DNA of 64,000 bases from Leisingera sp. ANG-Vp (GTDB lineage: Bacteria > Pseudomonadota > Alphaproteobacteria > Rhodobacterales > Rhodobacteraceae): the NCBI RefSeq assembly GCF_000813725.1, contig NZ_JWLD01000002.1:186001-250000 (forward strand), read 5' to 3'. This document shows, one piece after another, positions 33,637 to 43,035 of the stretch (within the stretch, counting starts at the first letter, position 1; each line of letters begins with the position of its first letter). Position numbers and translations under genes: made by a program. Below the pieces are notes generated by a model. That model made no database searches, was not told where the DNA came from, and saw only the letters and a list, made by a program, of their open reading frames with translations.

Positions 33637-34684
33637 ATTCGTAGCCTGTCATCTCTAGGTAGCCTTTGCCGCTGTGGCTGCCAGTGACCGAAACCGGGCC
33701 TTCCCAATAGGAAAACGAAGTGCCCATCCAGCTTTGCGGATTAAGCGCTTGGACGTCCACGGAAACACCTTTCTCCGGCAGACTGGCCTGCCAGCGGGTT
33801 GGGATCCCGCGTCCGTTTACCTGGCTGAATTCCAGGGGCTTAGCCTGGAAACTACCTGGTGCCAGCGGCTCCGCTCCGCCATCTTTTGAAATCCAGGTGC
33901 CGGACGTGAAGTTGCCACTGTCCCCGCGCAGCACAAACCCCATCAGTTTTTCGCCGCTGTCAAAGCTTAGCGAGAACCAGTCCCAGCCGCTTTGATCTTC
34001 AGCCAGCGGCTGGCTGGACCATTCTCTGTCAAGCCAGCCATGACCCGTGACATCAACAGGACCGTCCGGGAGCGACAGCGTTCCGGTAACCTGGTAGTGC
34101 GGCTGGGAATAGTAGTAACTGGCCTGTCCGCTTGCGGACTTGACTGAATACCCTTTGTCCCCGTGCAGGACAATCGGGCCGTCGGCCTGAAGTTTTAGGT
34201 CATAGGAAAACGCGTGATCGCTTGCGGTTACCCTTATCTTTTCAAGGCTGTTTCCCTCTGAGCGCATCTGCCAATCGTCAATCCAGGCCTCAAACGGCTC
34301 TGCGATGACACCGGCTTGTCCAACCCCTCCACGTGCAAGCCGCTCAGCAAACAAATGGCGGGTGGGTGAGGTGGCAGCGGCATGAGCCATCCAAATTTGC
34401 GGGCTTTGCCATCCCTCGGCGTCTGCGGGCGCCAGGGCCGATCGGAACAATGTCCATTGAACGCCATAGCTGCGGCCGTCCACTCCCTCGAGATTGGCCG
34501 TTAAGTACCACCATTCGATACGGAAATCCGGATGGGCACCGTGATCGCCCGGAAAGTTCAGCAGATTACCGCGCTGCGGAATGGCAAACCCTTCAGCCTC
34601 AGTTCCCAGACCTGCGTAACTTTGCGGACTGGCTGCCGAAGCCCAAAGACTAAGGGCAAATGCGAGAGCGAGTTTAGCGTTCAT
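33635..34684 (-). CDS. Lipocalin-like/CrtC-family (AttH-type) exported protein
   Basis: ATG 34684 gives 349 residues beginning with a signal peptide (LALAFALSLWASAASPQS). The longer open frame upstream lies inside the permease gene. Recognisable family features are FPGDHGAHPDFRIEWWYLTANL near residues 40-60, WMAHAAATSP, the GHGWLDREWSSQPL segment and WDWFSLSFDSGEKLMGF. Related proteins are CrtC carotenoid hydratases and AttH, an exported partner of an ABC transporter. Next to the two ABC genes the AttH reading is better than a carotenoid one. The start overlaps the permease end by 11 bases. The ligand is unknown. Confidence 0.8.
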   Translation of the reverse strand: MNAKLALAFALSLWASAASPQSYAGLGTEAEGFAIPQRGNLLNFPGDHGAHPDFRIEWWYLTANLEGVDGRSYGVQWTLFRSALAPADAEGWQSPQIWMAHAAATSPTRHLFAERLARGGVGQAGVIAEPFEAWIDDWQMRSEGNSLEKIRVTASDHAFSYDLKLQADGPIVLHGDKGYSVKSASGQASYYYSQPHYQVTGTLSLPDGPVDVTGHGWLDREWSSQPLAEDQSGWDWFSLSFDSGEKLMGFVLRGDSGNFTSGTWISKDGGAEPLAPGSFQAKPLEFSQVNGRGIPTRWQASLPEKGVSVDVQALNPQSWMGTSFSYWEGPVSVTGSHSGKGYLEMTGYE

Positions 34685-37091
34685 TGGCAAACACCTTGAG
34701 CAATTCAGCCGGGTCCAGCTTGCTGAGGCGGCGTGCGGGCAACGCAGCAGCCAAAACCGCTGCCAGTATCGCGAGCAGAAACAGCCGGAGCCAATCAGCA
34801 GGAAACAAATGCATCGGCAGCTCCCAGCCGAAGGCCTCCACATTGACCACCGCCAGCAATGCCCATGCCAGAACGAGGCCCAGCGGCAGAGCAAGTACCG
34901 CGGTTAGTGCAGCCAGCAGCACGCTGCGCAGAACTTCCGCAAGTGCCAGCTGCCGGCGCGTAAGCCCCATTGCCCAGACCGGAGCCAATTGCGGCAGCCG
35001 CTGGCTCCACAAGGTCAGAAGGCTGCTCAGCATCGCAAATGCCGCCACGCCCAGCGTCAATAGGTTGAGCGCGGCGGTGATAACAAAGGTCCGGTCAAAG
35101 ATTGCCAGGGAGCGGCCTTTGATACTGGCTTGATCGACGACATTTTCCCGCTGTATTTCAAATGTTTCCTGGATTGAGTTGATAGTATCCGGAACTTTCT
35201 CCTGGGGCAGCCGCAAGCCGAATTGCCTGTTCGGAATCTCTGGAAACCTTGCAAGAAGTTCTGGCAATGACACAATCGCCTGGCCATTAGGATTGCCATA
35301 GTCAGAATACACCCCAGCAATGGTCAGCTCCCAATCGGGGGAAAGACGGAGACTGCCGCCTGGGACGAGGCCATGACGCCGGGCAAGCTGCTCATTGACC
35401 AGAAGACCATCTCCAGCAGCAACTTGATCCCAGACATCCGGGAGGCCATTCAGCAAGGGCCAATTGTCACGATAGGTCGCATCGTCCACAATTCCGTACA
35501 CCCTTAGCGGTGCCCCTTTGAACCGGATGTCTTTACGGCGGATTGGCAGCGCTGTTACCCCGCGCTGCTCAAGCCAGGCGGCAAGTTCGGCTCCCTGAAC
35601 ATCACTGTTTGCGGTGACATAGATTTCAGCGGACAGACGCTGGTCCAGCCAGCCAGTGAAGGTGAGGCGGAAACTGGAAACCATTGTTCCAACGCCAATA
35701 TTTGCCGCCAGTGCCAATAGCAGGGCCATTAGGGCAAGCGACATGCCGGGCAGCTGCGCCCGGGTGTCTGCCCACAGCCAATCGCCAAATGGGTTGCGGG
35801 ACAGCTGTGCCCCCAACCGGAGACCGGCAGAGATCAGCAGAGGAAGCATTAAGGCTGCTCCCAGCATGATACCGCCAAGAAACACGAAACCGGCTATAAG
35901 TCCCTGAAAGTTAGCCAGAACAAGAATTCCTAAAAGGATACTGACCGCGCCGGTTATGGCCGAAAGAAAATGGCTGCGACTGGCTTGCTGTCCCCGGGCC
36001 CGGGTCGCAGGCCCGGCCAGCAAGGGCATACGGGACAAGGCAAACAAGGCTTGGGCGCCGGCCAGAAAGGTCCCGCCAAGCGCCATTCCCATTCCCCCAA
36101 GAGCCCAGGACGGCCGAAGGGACAAGCTGCCGTCAACTGGCGCGCCATAAAGACCAGCCAGAGTAGCGCTCACTCCCGGAAGAAGGGCCGCGGCCACAAA
36201 ATAGCCGCCGGTCAGCCCGACCAGCCCAGCACAAAGTGCGATAGCGGCCAGTTCTCCGGCAAACAGCATCATAAGGAGCCGCATGGGCAATCCCAGGCCG
36301 CGAAGGGTCCGTATCAGACCGCGGCGTTGTTCCAGGCTCAAGCCGATTGCGCCTTGAACGATAAACAAGCCAACAGCAAAGGACAGCAAGCCAAAGGCTG
36401 TCAGGTTGAGGTGGAAGCTGTCCGTAAGCCGCGCGGTTGCCGCTGATGCGTTGCCGGCAGAGATCCGGGTCAGCTCCGGTGCAAGCGTTTCAAGCCGCTG
36501 CAAGCCCGGGACCTGATCAGGCAGCACAAGGAGATAACTGAGTGTGTCCGGCCGGCGGAGCAGTCTGCTGGCCAGGCTCATGTCCGCTACCAGGATTGAA
36601 CGAGGCAAGGCTTCGGCGCGCGTCACGGGAAAGGGTGGGTTCGCGGCTTCAACCAAGGACGCGGTCTCTGGATGCGCAAACACCCGGCCCGGCGGCAGCA
36701 AAGCATCCAAAGGGGTGGCATCGTCCAGCTGAGCCGCTTCGGAAAGCGCTGGAACCAAAGGATGGCTCAGCAGGTCAACCCCCATGATTTCAAAGCTTTG
36801 CCGACCGATCCTAACAGTGCCCTCCAGCACGGGCGCGAGCTGCCATCCGGCCCGGCGCAAAGCGGCGTACTGCTCCAGCGGGATGAAATCATTTTCTGGG
36901 ACCAGCCGGTCAGCGCCTGCGGTGCCAAGCTGCTCCGCCGCCCTTGCATAGCTGGCGCGCGCCTCGCTGTTTATCGCTTGCACAGCCGACCAAAGCCCGG
37001 TTGCCAGCGCAATCCCGGCCAGCAGGGTAGCCAGTTGCATCGGGTGGCGGAACCAGTGAGACAGGATTGCCTGCAAAGCGGCCCGGATCAT
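34674..37091 (-). CDS. FtsX-like ABC transporter permease (AttFG/LolCE-like)
   Basis: The 805-residue protein has two copies of the FtsX permease arrangement: an N-terminal membrane segment (LATLLAGIALATGLWSAV), a large extracytoplasmic domain, three membrane segments near 230-350, a second set near 370-480, and a final cluster near 690-800. It ends in LPARRLSKLDPAELLKVF, the typical cytoplasmic end. Such fused permeases work with a LolD-like ATPase to move or release lipids or lipoproteins, or in mechanotransmission. The ATPase gene overlaps upstream by 4 bases and the AttH-like gene downstream by 11, a compact operon. Confidence 0.87.
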   Translation of the reverse strand: MIRAALQAILSHWFRHPMQLATLLAGIALATGLWSAVQAINSEARASYARAAEQLGTAGADRLVPENDFIPLEQYAALRRAGWQLAPVLEGTVRIGRQSFEIMGVDLLSHPLVPALSEAAQLDDATPLDALLPPGRVFAHPETASLVEAANPPFPVTRAEALPRSILVADMSLASRLLRRPDTLSYLLVLPDQVPGLQRLETLAPELTRISAGNASAATARLTDSFHLNLTAFGLLSFAVGLFIVQGAIGLSLEQRRGLIRTLRGLGLPMRLLMMLFAGELAAIALCAGLVGLTGGYFVAAALLPGVSATLAGLYGAPVDGSLSLRPSWALGGMGMALGGTFLAGAQALFALSRMPLLAGPATRARGQQASRSHFLSAITGAVSILLGILVLANFQGLIAGFVFLGGIMLGAALMLPLLISAGLRLGAQLSRNPFGDWLWADTRAQLPGMSLALMALLLALAANIGVGTMVSSFRLTFTGWLDQRLSAEIYVTANSDVQGAELAAWLEQRGVTALPIRRKDIRFKGAPLRVYGIVDDATYRDNWPLLNGLPDVWDQVAAGDGLLVNEQLARRHGLVPGGSLRLSPDWELTIAGVYSDYGNPNGQAIVSLPELLARFPEIPNRQFGLRLPQEKVPDTINSIQETFEIQRENVVDQASIKGRSLAIFDRTFVITAALNLLTLGVAAFAMLSSLLTLWSQRLPQLAPVWAMGLTRRQLALAEVLRSVLLAALTAVLALPLGLVLAWALLAVVNVEAFGWELPMHLFPADWLRLFLLAILAAVLAAALPARRLSKLDPAELLKVFANER

Positions 37092-37744
37092 GCTGCCATG
37101 CCATGTTGCAGGTGCAGCCGCCGGTCCAGCATTTTTGCAATAGCGGCCGAGTGGGTCACCAGAAACAGTGCCGTGCCGCTTTCACGGACCAGTTCCAGCA
37201 TCAGCTCCATTACCGCCTCGCTGGCGCTTTCGTCCAGGTTTCCGGTTGGCTCATCCGCCAACAGGAGCCGGGGCCGCACCGCGAGCGCCCGGGCAATGGC
37301 CACTCGCTGCTGCTGCCCGCCCGAAAGCTGTTCAGGGTAGCGGTCAAGCAGGCTGGTCAGTCCGAGCTTTTCTGCCAGCCTGTGCCCCCATTCCGCCTCC
37401 CATCTGCGGCCGAGACGCGCGTGGAGTGCAATATTCTGCAGCACATTTAGTGAGGAAATCAGATTAAACTGCTGGAAAACCAAGGAAACCTTCTCGCGCC
37501 TAAGAGCCGCGCGCTGGCTGTCGCCAAGCCTTGACAGACGGGTGCCTTCAATTTCGATTTCACCGCTGTCGAAACTGTCCAGCGCCGCGGCCAAATGGAG
37601 CAGCGTGCTTTTGCCTGAACCGCTGTCGCCGGTCAAAGCCAGGCTTTGTCCGGCTTCCAGATCCAGAGACACACCGCGCAGAACGGCAGTTTCCGGCGTC
37701 TGGCCAGGATAGGATTTTGTCACTTCTCGGATTCTCAGAACCAT
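37088..37744 (-). CDS. ABC transporter ATP-binding protein (LolD/AttE-like)
   Basis: The 218-residue ATPase carries Walker A GDSGSGKST (near 37-45), the signature LSGGQQQRVAIARAL, Walker B LLLADEPTGNLD and the switch His in LVTHSAAI. These are the MacB/LolD-type features that energise FtsX-fold permeases. It is the first gene of the minus-strand operon with the permease (overlap ATGA) and the lipocalin-like protein. About 195 bases without genes separate it from the divergent ion-channel gene. No regulator is adjacent. Confidence 0.92.
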   Translation of the reverse strand: MVLRIREVTKSYPGQTPETAVLRGVSLDLEAGQSLALTGDSGSGKSTLLHLAAALDSFDSGEIEIEGTRLSRLGDSQRAALRREKVSLVFQQFNLISSLNVLQNIALHARLGRRWEAEWGHRLAEKLGLTSLLDRYPEQLSGGQQQRVAIARALAVRPRLLLADEPTGNLDESASEAVMELMLELVRESGTALFLVTHSAAIAKMLDRRLHLQHGMAA

Positions 37745-37939
37745 TCTGGAGCTGCCTCCGGCGCTTAGGGTCGTCGCGTCCTAAAAGGCACTGAATACCC
37801 ATGCCCCGCAGAAGTCCAGTGCGGCACTTGTGCAGTTTCCGCCGGCAGCAGCCGTCCAATTCAAAATTGGGCATTGCAGAAAAGATTTCCGAGGTGCAGC
37901 TATAGCTTAGCAGTGCTTCACAATGGCGGGAGGACAGAG

Positions 37940-38389
37940 ATGACGCTATGGAACCAGTTGTTGTGGGGATCGCTTTACCTGAGCGCATGCCTGATCCTGG
38001 AAATTAGCGTGCTGGTCTGGTGCGGCGCCGTTCTGAACAAGCTCGCTGGCCGGTTTGTCAAACCCTACAGAGCCTGGCAGATTGGCCTGATGCTGGTTGT
38101 CGCCATCTTCATTATTCTGGGCGGCCATACCGCGCAGGTCTGGATCTGGTCAGCTGCTTTCGTCCTTGTTGGAGCGATCGGTGACTGGAATACTTCCGTC
38201 TATTTTTCTTTGGCGACCTATACCACATTGGGTTACGGCGATGTGGTTCTGGGGCCGGCGCTCAGGATTTTCGCCGCGTTTGCCGCTGTCACGGGACTGT
38301 TTGGGTTCGGCATCAGCACCGCCTTTCTGGTGAGTGCAATGGGACGGATTTTTTCCATGCACCGGCAGGAGAATGAGGCCAGGAACTAG
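37940..38389 (+). CDS. Two-TM potassium-type ion channel
   Basis: ATG 37940 with gggaggacag upstream gives 149 residues; an in-frame TTG start at 37874 is less likely. There are four hydrophobic segments: about 5-27, 47-65, 67-85 (VWIWSAAFVLVGAIG) and 113-135. The selectivity-filter-like sequence TLGYGD sits between the last two, so the pore module is the usual TM-filter-TM unit (ion_trans_2 family). Potassium selectivity is inferred from the filter. No ligand-binding domain follows. The stop overlaps the convergent cardiolipin synthase stop at CTAG. Confidence 0.82.
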   Translation: MTLWNQLLWGSLYLSACLILEISVLVWCGAVLNKLAGRFVKPYRAWQIGLMLVVAIFIILGGHTAQVWIWSAAFVLVGAIGDWNTSVYFSLATYTTLGYGDVVLGPALRIFAAFAAVTGLFGFGISTAFLVSAMGRIFSMHRQENEARN

Positions 38390-39801
38390 AGAACCGGCGC
38401 CAGCAGGCGCGCGGCTGGGGCAAGCAAGCGGATTGCCAGCTTCTGCTGGCCGAGCGGCACCGTGAGCTCGGTTGCGCTTCGGAAGTCGTTCCGCAGCATT
38501 TCCGCCACTTCGCTTGCGGAGGCCGCATCAAAGAAAAGTGCCATGGTCTCAAAGTTCAGCCGGAAGGAGCGGTAGTCCAGATTGGCGGTGCCGACACCCG
38601 CTATGGTGTCGTCAATCACAAAGCACTTCTGATGCATGAAGCCGCCCTGATAGCGCAGGATGCGCACGCCGGAGTCCCTTAACTCATCAAAAAATGCAAA
38701 GCCAGCTAGCCACGGGAGGTAGTGGTCAATGGTTTCAGGCAAAAGGATCCGCACATCCAGCCCTCTGAGCGCGGCATGTTTCAAGGCGGCAAAAACGTCC
38801 TGGTCCGGCACGAGATAGGGGGAGGCCATCCACACCCGGCTTCTGGCAGCCGTTATGGCGGAAAAGAACATCATCGAGCCATTGCCGGTATTGTCGCCTG
38901 GGCCTGTAGCGACGATCAGGGCAGGGCGGTCCTGTGCCGACGGTTCCGGCTGCCAGTTGAGCAGGTCAATTACCGGTTCCTGCGAACGCCAGTGCCAGTC
39001 CTCGGCAAAGGCCAGCTGCAGCTGCTGTACAACCGGGCCGTTCAGCCGCACATGCGTGTCCCGCCAGGGCCCAAATGCAGGGTCCAAGCCGAGGTATTCA
39101 TCGCCGGCGTTAAAGCCTCCTGTAAATCCAGTATGTCCATCAATGATGACCGTCTTGCGATGGTTCCGGAAATTGATTCTTAGCCGGTGCCAGGGGCGCC
39201 TGCGGCCGGCGGGATCCAGAGTATTGATCCCCGCGGTCTCCAGCGCTTGGAAATACTCCTGGGGCAGGTGGCGGCTGCCGATACTGTCTACCATGAACCA
39301 CACTGTGACACCGCGCTCTGCCGCCGCAATCAACCGGGCCTGCAATTGCTGGCCGACACCGTCCGCATTCAGGATGTAGTATTGAACGAGAATGTACTCC
39401 GACGCGTTTTCAATGGCGTCGAAAATTGATGTAAATGTCTGATGGCCATTGGTAAGCAGCTGCATTCTGTTTCCGCGGCACACCTTTGAACCTGCAATCC
39501 GTTCAAAGGGCACGGTGTTTACGGCCAGCTTTCCAGCGCCTTCGAAGCGGGCGCTGGTGTAGTTCCGGGCAGCTGTTACCGCGTGCTGTGCCGCCTTTCG
39601 GGCGCGCCAGTACCCTTTGAACCGGTGGTGGCCGAAAATCATATAGGCCGGCAGGGCCGCTACAGGTGCCGCCAATAGAAACACGACCCAGCCAATAGCT
39701 CCTTGCGGCGTCCGCGCAGTACGGGCTGCGCTCAGGGCGGCCAGCCCTGCTGCTGTCCAGGTCGCGGCCAGCGCTCCCGTGCTGAGAACAATCCAGAACA
39801 T
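38386..39801 (-). CDS. cls: Cardiolipin synthase (phospholipase D family)
   Basis: The 471-residue protein has two N-terminal hydrophobic segments (IVLSTGALAATWTAAGLAAL and IGWVVFLLAAPVAALPAYM) followed by two phospholipase D domains. HKD-type motifs are visible as HRKTVIIDGHTGFTGG near residue 212 and HQKCFVIDDTIAGVGTANLD near residue 388. Such enzymes join two phosphatidylglycerols to form cardiolipin at the inner membrane. Length agrees with ClsA-type enzymes. It is convergent with the ion channel gene and shares four bases with it. The neighbouring YihY gene is divergent. Confidence 0.88.
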   Translation of the reverse strand: MFWIVLSTGALAATWTAAGLAALSAARTARTPQGAIGWVVFLLAAPVAALPAYMIFGHHRFKGYWRARKAAQHAVTAARNYTSARFEGAGKLAVNTVPFERIAGSKVCRGNRMQLLTNGHQTFTSIFDAIENASEYILVQYYILNADGVGQQLQARLIAAAERGVTVWFMVDSIGSRHLPQEYFQALETAGINTLDPAGRRRPWHRLRINFRNHRKTVIIDGHTGFTGGFNAGDEYLGLDPAFGPWRDTHVRLNGPVVQQLQLAFAEDWHWRSQEPVIDLLNWQPEPSAQDRPALIVATGPGDNTGNGSMMFFSAITAARSRVWMASPYLVPDQDVFAALKHAALRGLDVRILLPETIDHYLPWLAGFAFFDELRDSGVRILRYQGGFMHQKCFVIDDTIAGVGTANLDYRSFRLNFETMALFFDAASASEVAEMLRNDFRSATELTVPLGQQKLAIRLLAPAARLLAPVL

Positions 39802-39947
39802 GCTTAAGCCTAAAAATTCTTCCTTTACTTCAAACTAGTACCCGGCGAACTGTACCGCCACTTCCGGAGCAGGACCAGAATAACGCAGTTGCCAAAAAGG
39901 AAACGGGCCGGCTGGCAATTCTCAGACGGTTATGGAAACGTGCAGCC

Positions 39948-40811
39948 ATGCCGATCCTGCCTCCTTTCCGCCGCTGGCCCGCTGCGCTGCTGGCCGCTGC
40001 CCGCCGCTTCAACAGAAAGAACGGATGGGTGATGAGCAGCCATATCGCAATGTCGATGATGCTGGCGCTGTTTCCCTTTGTTTTGTTTACCGTTGCACTT
40101 GCGGGGACTGTTGCGGGCATCCTTTCTCAGGACGTGGAGCGGGAGAGCATGACCGAGCTTGTGTTCGGCGCCTGGCCGGATTCGGTTGCCCAGCCTATTC
40201 TGACCGAACTGGAAGCGGTTCTTGTGACCTCGAGCCCGCAACTGGCCACGTTGGGCGGGCTGTTTGCTTTGTATTTTGCCTCCAATGGGGTCGATGCCGT
40301 CCGCATAGCTCTGGTTCAGGCTTATCATGACATTGACACCAGACCGTTCTGGAAAACACGGGGCATTTGCATTGGCCTGGTGATCCTGGGAGGTGCAGGC
40401 ATACTGGCCGCAGCGGTGTTTGAGCTGCTGCTGCCGCTGTATGTGCGCTATCTTGCAGATCTTCTGCCGTTCGGCCAGCTGTCCGGGCATTGGGAAAAGG
40501 GGCTGAGCGGCATGCTGGCGCTGCTGCTGCCGGCGTGTGCGGTGCTGGCATTCCATATCCTGCTGCCTGGGCGGATTCACAGGTTCCGCCGTATCCTGCC
40601 TGGCGTAGCCCTCACTTTGCTCCTGTGGCTGGCGGCGGGCAGCGGATTTGCCTTCTATGTCAGCTCCTTTGCTCAGTACTCAGCGACCTATGCCGGACTG
40701 GCTGGAGCGATGGCCGCGATGATATTCCTATACCTGAATGCTGCGATTCTGATCCTGGGCGCTGAGTTTAACGGTGCGCTGATCGATATCGCAGACGGGC
40801 AATTGCCATAA
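39948..40811 (+). CDS. YihY/BrkB-family membrane protein
   Basis: The 287-residue protein begins with a basic region and then six transmembrane segments: about 28-58 (HIAMSMMLALFPFVLFTVAL), 95-118, 135-160, 180-205, 212-235 and 240-275. The N-terminal HIAMSMMLALFPF pattern and the C-terminal NAAILILGAEFNGALI are characteristic of the family once wrongly called RNase BN. The biochemical role is unsettled. It stands alone, 146 bases from the divergent cls gene. Confidence 0.82.
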   Translation: MPILPPFRRWPAALLAAARRFNRKNGWVMSSHIAMSMMLALFPFVLFTVALAGTVAGILSQDVERESMTELVFGAWPDSVAQPILTELEAVLVTSSPQLATLGGLFALYFASNGVDAVRIALVQAYHDIDTRPFWKTRGICIGLVILGGAGILAAAVFELLLPLYVRYLADLLPFGQLSGHWEKGLSGMLALLLPACAVLAFHILLPGRIHRFRRILPGVALTLLLWLAAGSGFAFYVSSFAQYSATYAGLAGAMAAMIFLYLNAAILILGAEFNGALIDIADGQLP

Positions 40812-40893
40812 CCCTTGGGTATTTCTGCAACTGTTTCCATTTTCGCAACAATAAGGCAGCTTTGCCACAATTCGGTCGTTTTACAGACCCAAA

Positions 40894-40933
40894 CCCCTTC
40901 TAATTTGCTGGAAAGCGGCGGATCCAGAAGGGG
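40894..40933 (+). promoter_or_regulatory. Hairpin that could mask the ribosome binding site of the next small gene
   Basis: CCCCTTCT (40894-40901) is perfectly complementary to AGAAGGGG (40926-40933). The second arm is the apparent ribosome binding site of the gene starting at 40939. Folding would block initiation. Confidence 0.5.
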
Positions 40934-40938
40934 CCATC

Positions 40939-41127
40939 ATGACAAAATTGCAAGATAAGCTGCGCCATATGCGGTTGTTCGAACTGATGCGGCAGCGGGA
41001 GATGGCCAGCCATGTAAGCCGAAAGCTGCGGGTGTCCAGGCTAACCGACGGTGAGGCTGAGGAGGCGCTTTTGCTGCGTACTCTGGCTACACGGTCGCTG
41101 ACAACACCGCACAGCCGCCGGGTCTGA
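40939..41127 (+). CDS. Small basic helical protein (62 aa)
   Basis: An AAGGGG site lies five bases before ATG 40939. The 62-residue product is basic and amphipathic: LRHMRLFELMRQREMASHVS, then RLTDGEAEEALLLRTLAT and an Arg-Arg end. There is no membrane segment or cysteine. I recognise no family. It is convergent with rlmE, whose stop lies six bases from its own. The ribosome binding site falls within a perfect 8-bp inverted repeat, which supports a real, regulated gene. It could still be a spurious frame. Confidence 0.5.
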   Translation: MTKLQDKLRHMRLFELMRQREMASHVSRKLRVSRLTDGEAEEALLLRTLATRSLTTPHSRRV

Positions 41128-41133
41128 GCAAGC

Positions 41134-41850
41134 TCAGCCCCGGAACCCCGTGGCAACCACAAATTTCTCGGAACTGTCCGACCGTGAGGAGGGCGGTTTC
41201 ATGTTGAAGACTTTGGTGAACTTCTGCTTCAGCAGCTTTTGCAGCTCACCCTCGGCGCCGCCGGCCAAAACCTTGGCGACAAAGGTGCCGCCGTCCTCCA
41301 GAACGTCAAAGGCGAAATAAGCTGCGGTCTCGCACAGCGAGATGATACGCAGATGGTCCGTCTGCTTGTGGCCGGAGCTGGCCGCCGCCATGTCCGACAT
41401 CACCACATCAGCCTTGCCGCCCAGCCATTCCTTGACCTTGTCGTCAGCGCCATCATCCATGAAATCCAGCTGGTGGAATTCTGCACCGGCCAGCGGCTCA
41501 ACTTCCTGCAGATCGACGCCGATGATGCGGCCGACAGCTTTACCCGGCTTCTCGCCAAGCGAATTGATCCGCTTCACGGCCACCTGGGCCCAGCCGCCCG
41601 GCGCACAGCCAAGATCCACCACCCGCGCGCCGTTGACAAGGAAGCGGAATTTATCATCCAGCTCCATGATCTTGTAAGCCGCACGGCCGCGGTAGCCTTC
41701 GGCCTGTGCGCGTTTGACGTACGGATCGTTCAATTGCCGCTGCAGCCAGCGGGTCGAGCTGAGCTTGCGCCCGCGGGCGGACTTCACTTTGACCTTGAGG
41801 TCGCGCTGACCGCGTCCGGAGGTGTTTTTGCCAGTTGGTGTCTTTGCCAT
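41134..41850 (-). CDS. rlmE: 23S rRNA (uridine2552-2'-O)-methyltransferase
   Basis: The 238-residue protein has a basic N-terminal extension ([18 protein letters not shown]) before the RrmJ/FtsJ fold. The SAM site is seen in [19 protein letters not shown], followed by [31 protein letters not shown] and [12 protein letters not shown], providing the K-D-K-E type catalytic residues. It methylates the A-loop of 23S rRNA late in large-subunit assembly. It lies 72 bases downstream of a ppx/gppA-like gene on the same strand, a common pairing in Rhodobacteraceae. Confidence 0.92.
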   Translation of the reverse strand: MAKTPTGKNTSGRGQRDLKVKVKSARGRKLSSTRWLQRQLNDPYVKRAQAEGYRGRAAYKIMELDDKFRFLVNGARVVDLGCAPGGWAQVAVKRINSLGEKPGKAVGRIIGVDLQEVEPLAGAEFHQLDFMDDGADDKVKEWLGGKADVVMSDMAAASSGHKQTDHLRIISLCETAAYFAFDVLEDGGTFVAKVLAGGAEGELQKLLKQKFTKVFNMKPPSSRSDSSEKFVVATGFRG

Positions 41851-41922
41851 TTTTCCGCCTTCCGGGCCGGGCCCGGGACTTCAGAATTCCAAGCCATGGG
41901 ACATAGGGTATTTCGACAGGAT

Positions 41923-43035
41923 TTAGAAGGGGCCGTCTTCCAGAACCCCGTCCGCACTCATTTGCGCATAAAGCAGACCCTCGCGCAGGCCCCGGTCCGC
42001 CACAGACAGGCGATCGGTCGGCCAGCACCGCAGCAAGGCCTGCAGGATGGCAGAACCCGACATGATCAGCGCTTGGCGGTCCTCGCCGATGCGGGGATCG
42101 CGGCGGCGGCCCTGGGGGCCAAGCTCCAGATACCCGCGGATCACCTTGTCGATCTGGTCGCTGGTCATCCGCAGGCCATCGACCTTGGTGCGGTCGTAGC
42201 GCTTGAGGCCAAGATGCGATGCGGCCACCGTTGTCACCGTTCCGGAGGTGCCGACAATCTGGAAACCGGCCCGGGCTTGCTCATCCTTGTAGGGCGCAAA
42301 ATCGGCCAGGTTCTCCTCGAAGAACCAGCTCATCAAGGCAAAGCGGGCAGAGTCGTCTTCAACGTCGTTGAACTGATCGCGCAAAGTGGCCACGCCCAGG
42401 GGGACCGAGATCCAGTCCACGACCTTGGCGGCAGGGAAGGGGCTCTCGCCCGGATGAAAGCCGTTGTGCAGACGCATGATCGCAGAGGGCCGGTCCCGGC
42501 GCGGCACCGAGGAAATGTCGATCCAGACCAGTTCGGTCGAGCCGCCGCCGATATCGACCACCAGTAGCTGAGTGGTTTTGGTGGAAACCAGCGGTGCGCA
42601 GGAGATCACCGCAAGACGGGCTTCTTCCTCCGGCTGGATGATTTCCAGCGTCAGCCCTGTTTCCCGTTTGACCTGACGGATGAATTCACGCGAGTTTTTG
42701 GCGCGGCGGCAGGCCTCCGTCGCGACCAGCCGCATCCGTCTGACCTTGTTGCGCTTCAGTTTCTGCTGGCAGATCCGCAGCGCCTGGATGGTGCGCGCCA
42801 TCGAAGACCGCGACAGCCGTCCGGTCCGCTCCAGCCCGGCGCCGAGCTGCACCGACTTGGAGAAACTGTCGACCACATGAAAACCGCTGCCCTTGGGCTG
42901 GGCGATCAGCATGCGGCAGCTATTTGTACCCAGATCCAGCGCCGCATAAAGCGCATCGGGATCGGGCCGGGCCGGTGCAGGGGTCTCAACCGCCTTGGGA
43001 AACGCGCCCGCACCTTTCGAGCGCCTGGGCGCCAT
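41923..43035 (-). CDS. Ppx/GppA-family phosphatase
   Basis: The 370-residue protein shows the ASKHA phosphatase pattern: ALDLGTNSCRMLIAQ near residue 31, SVQLGAGLERTGRLS, the catalytic Glu region RRAKNSREFIRQV and the nucleotide loop VVDIGGGSTELVW. A basic Pro-rich leader precedes the domain. The family hydrolyses polyphosphate or pppGpp, and these two cannot be separated by eye. No C-terminal HD domain is present, as expected for the short form. It lies upstream of rlmE on the same strand. Confidence 0.87.
   Translation of the reverse strand: MAPRRSKGAGAFPKAVETPAPARPDPDALYAALDLGTNSCRMLIAQPKGSGFHVVDSFSKSVQLGAGLERTGRLSRSSMARTIQALRICQQKLKRNKVRRMRLVATEACRRAKNSREFIRQVKRETGLTLEIIQPEEEARLAVISCAPLVSTKTTQLLVVDIGGGSTELVWIDISSVPRRDRPSAIMRLHNGFHPGESPFPAAKVVDWISVPLGVATLRDQFNDVEDDSARFALMSWFFEENLADFAPYKDEQARAGFQIVGTSGTVTTVAASHLGLKRYDRTKVDGLRMTSDQIDKVIRGYLELGPQGRRRDPRIGEDRQALIMSGSAILQALLRCWPTDRLSVADRGLREGLLYAQMSADGVLEDGPF

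Noticed and set aside
33635-34684. Carotenoid hydratase (crtC) function
   Set aside because: No carotenoid genes nearby and the gene overlaps an ABC permease; an AttH-type role fits the context better, though the fold is shared.
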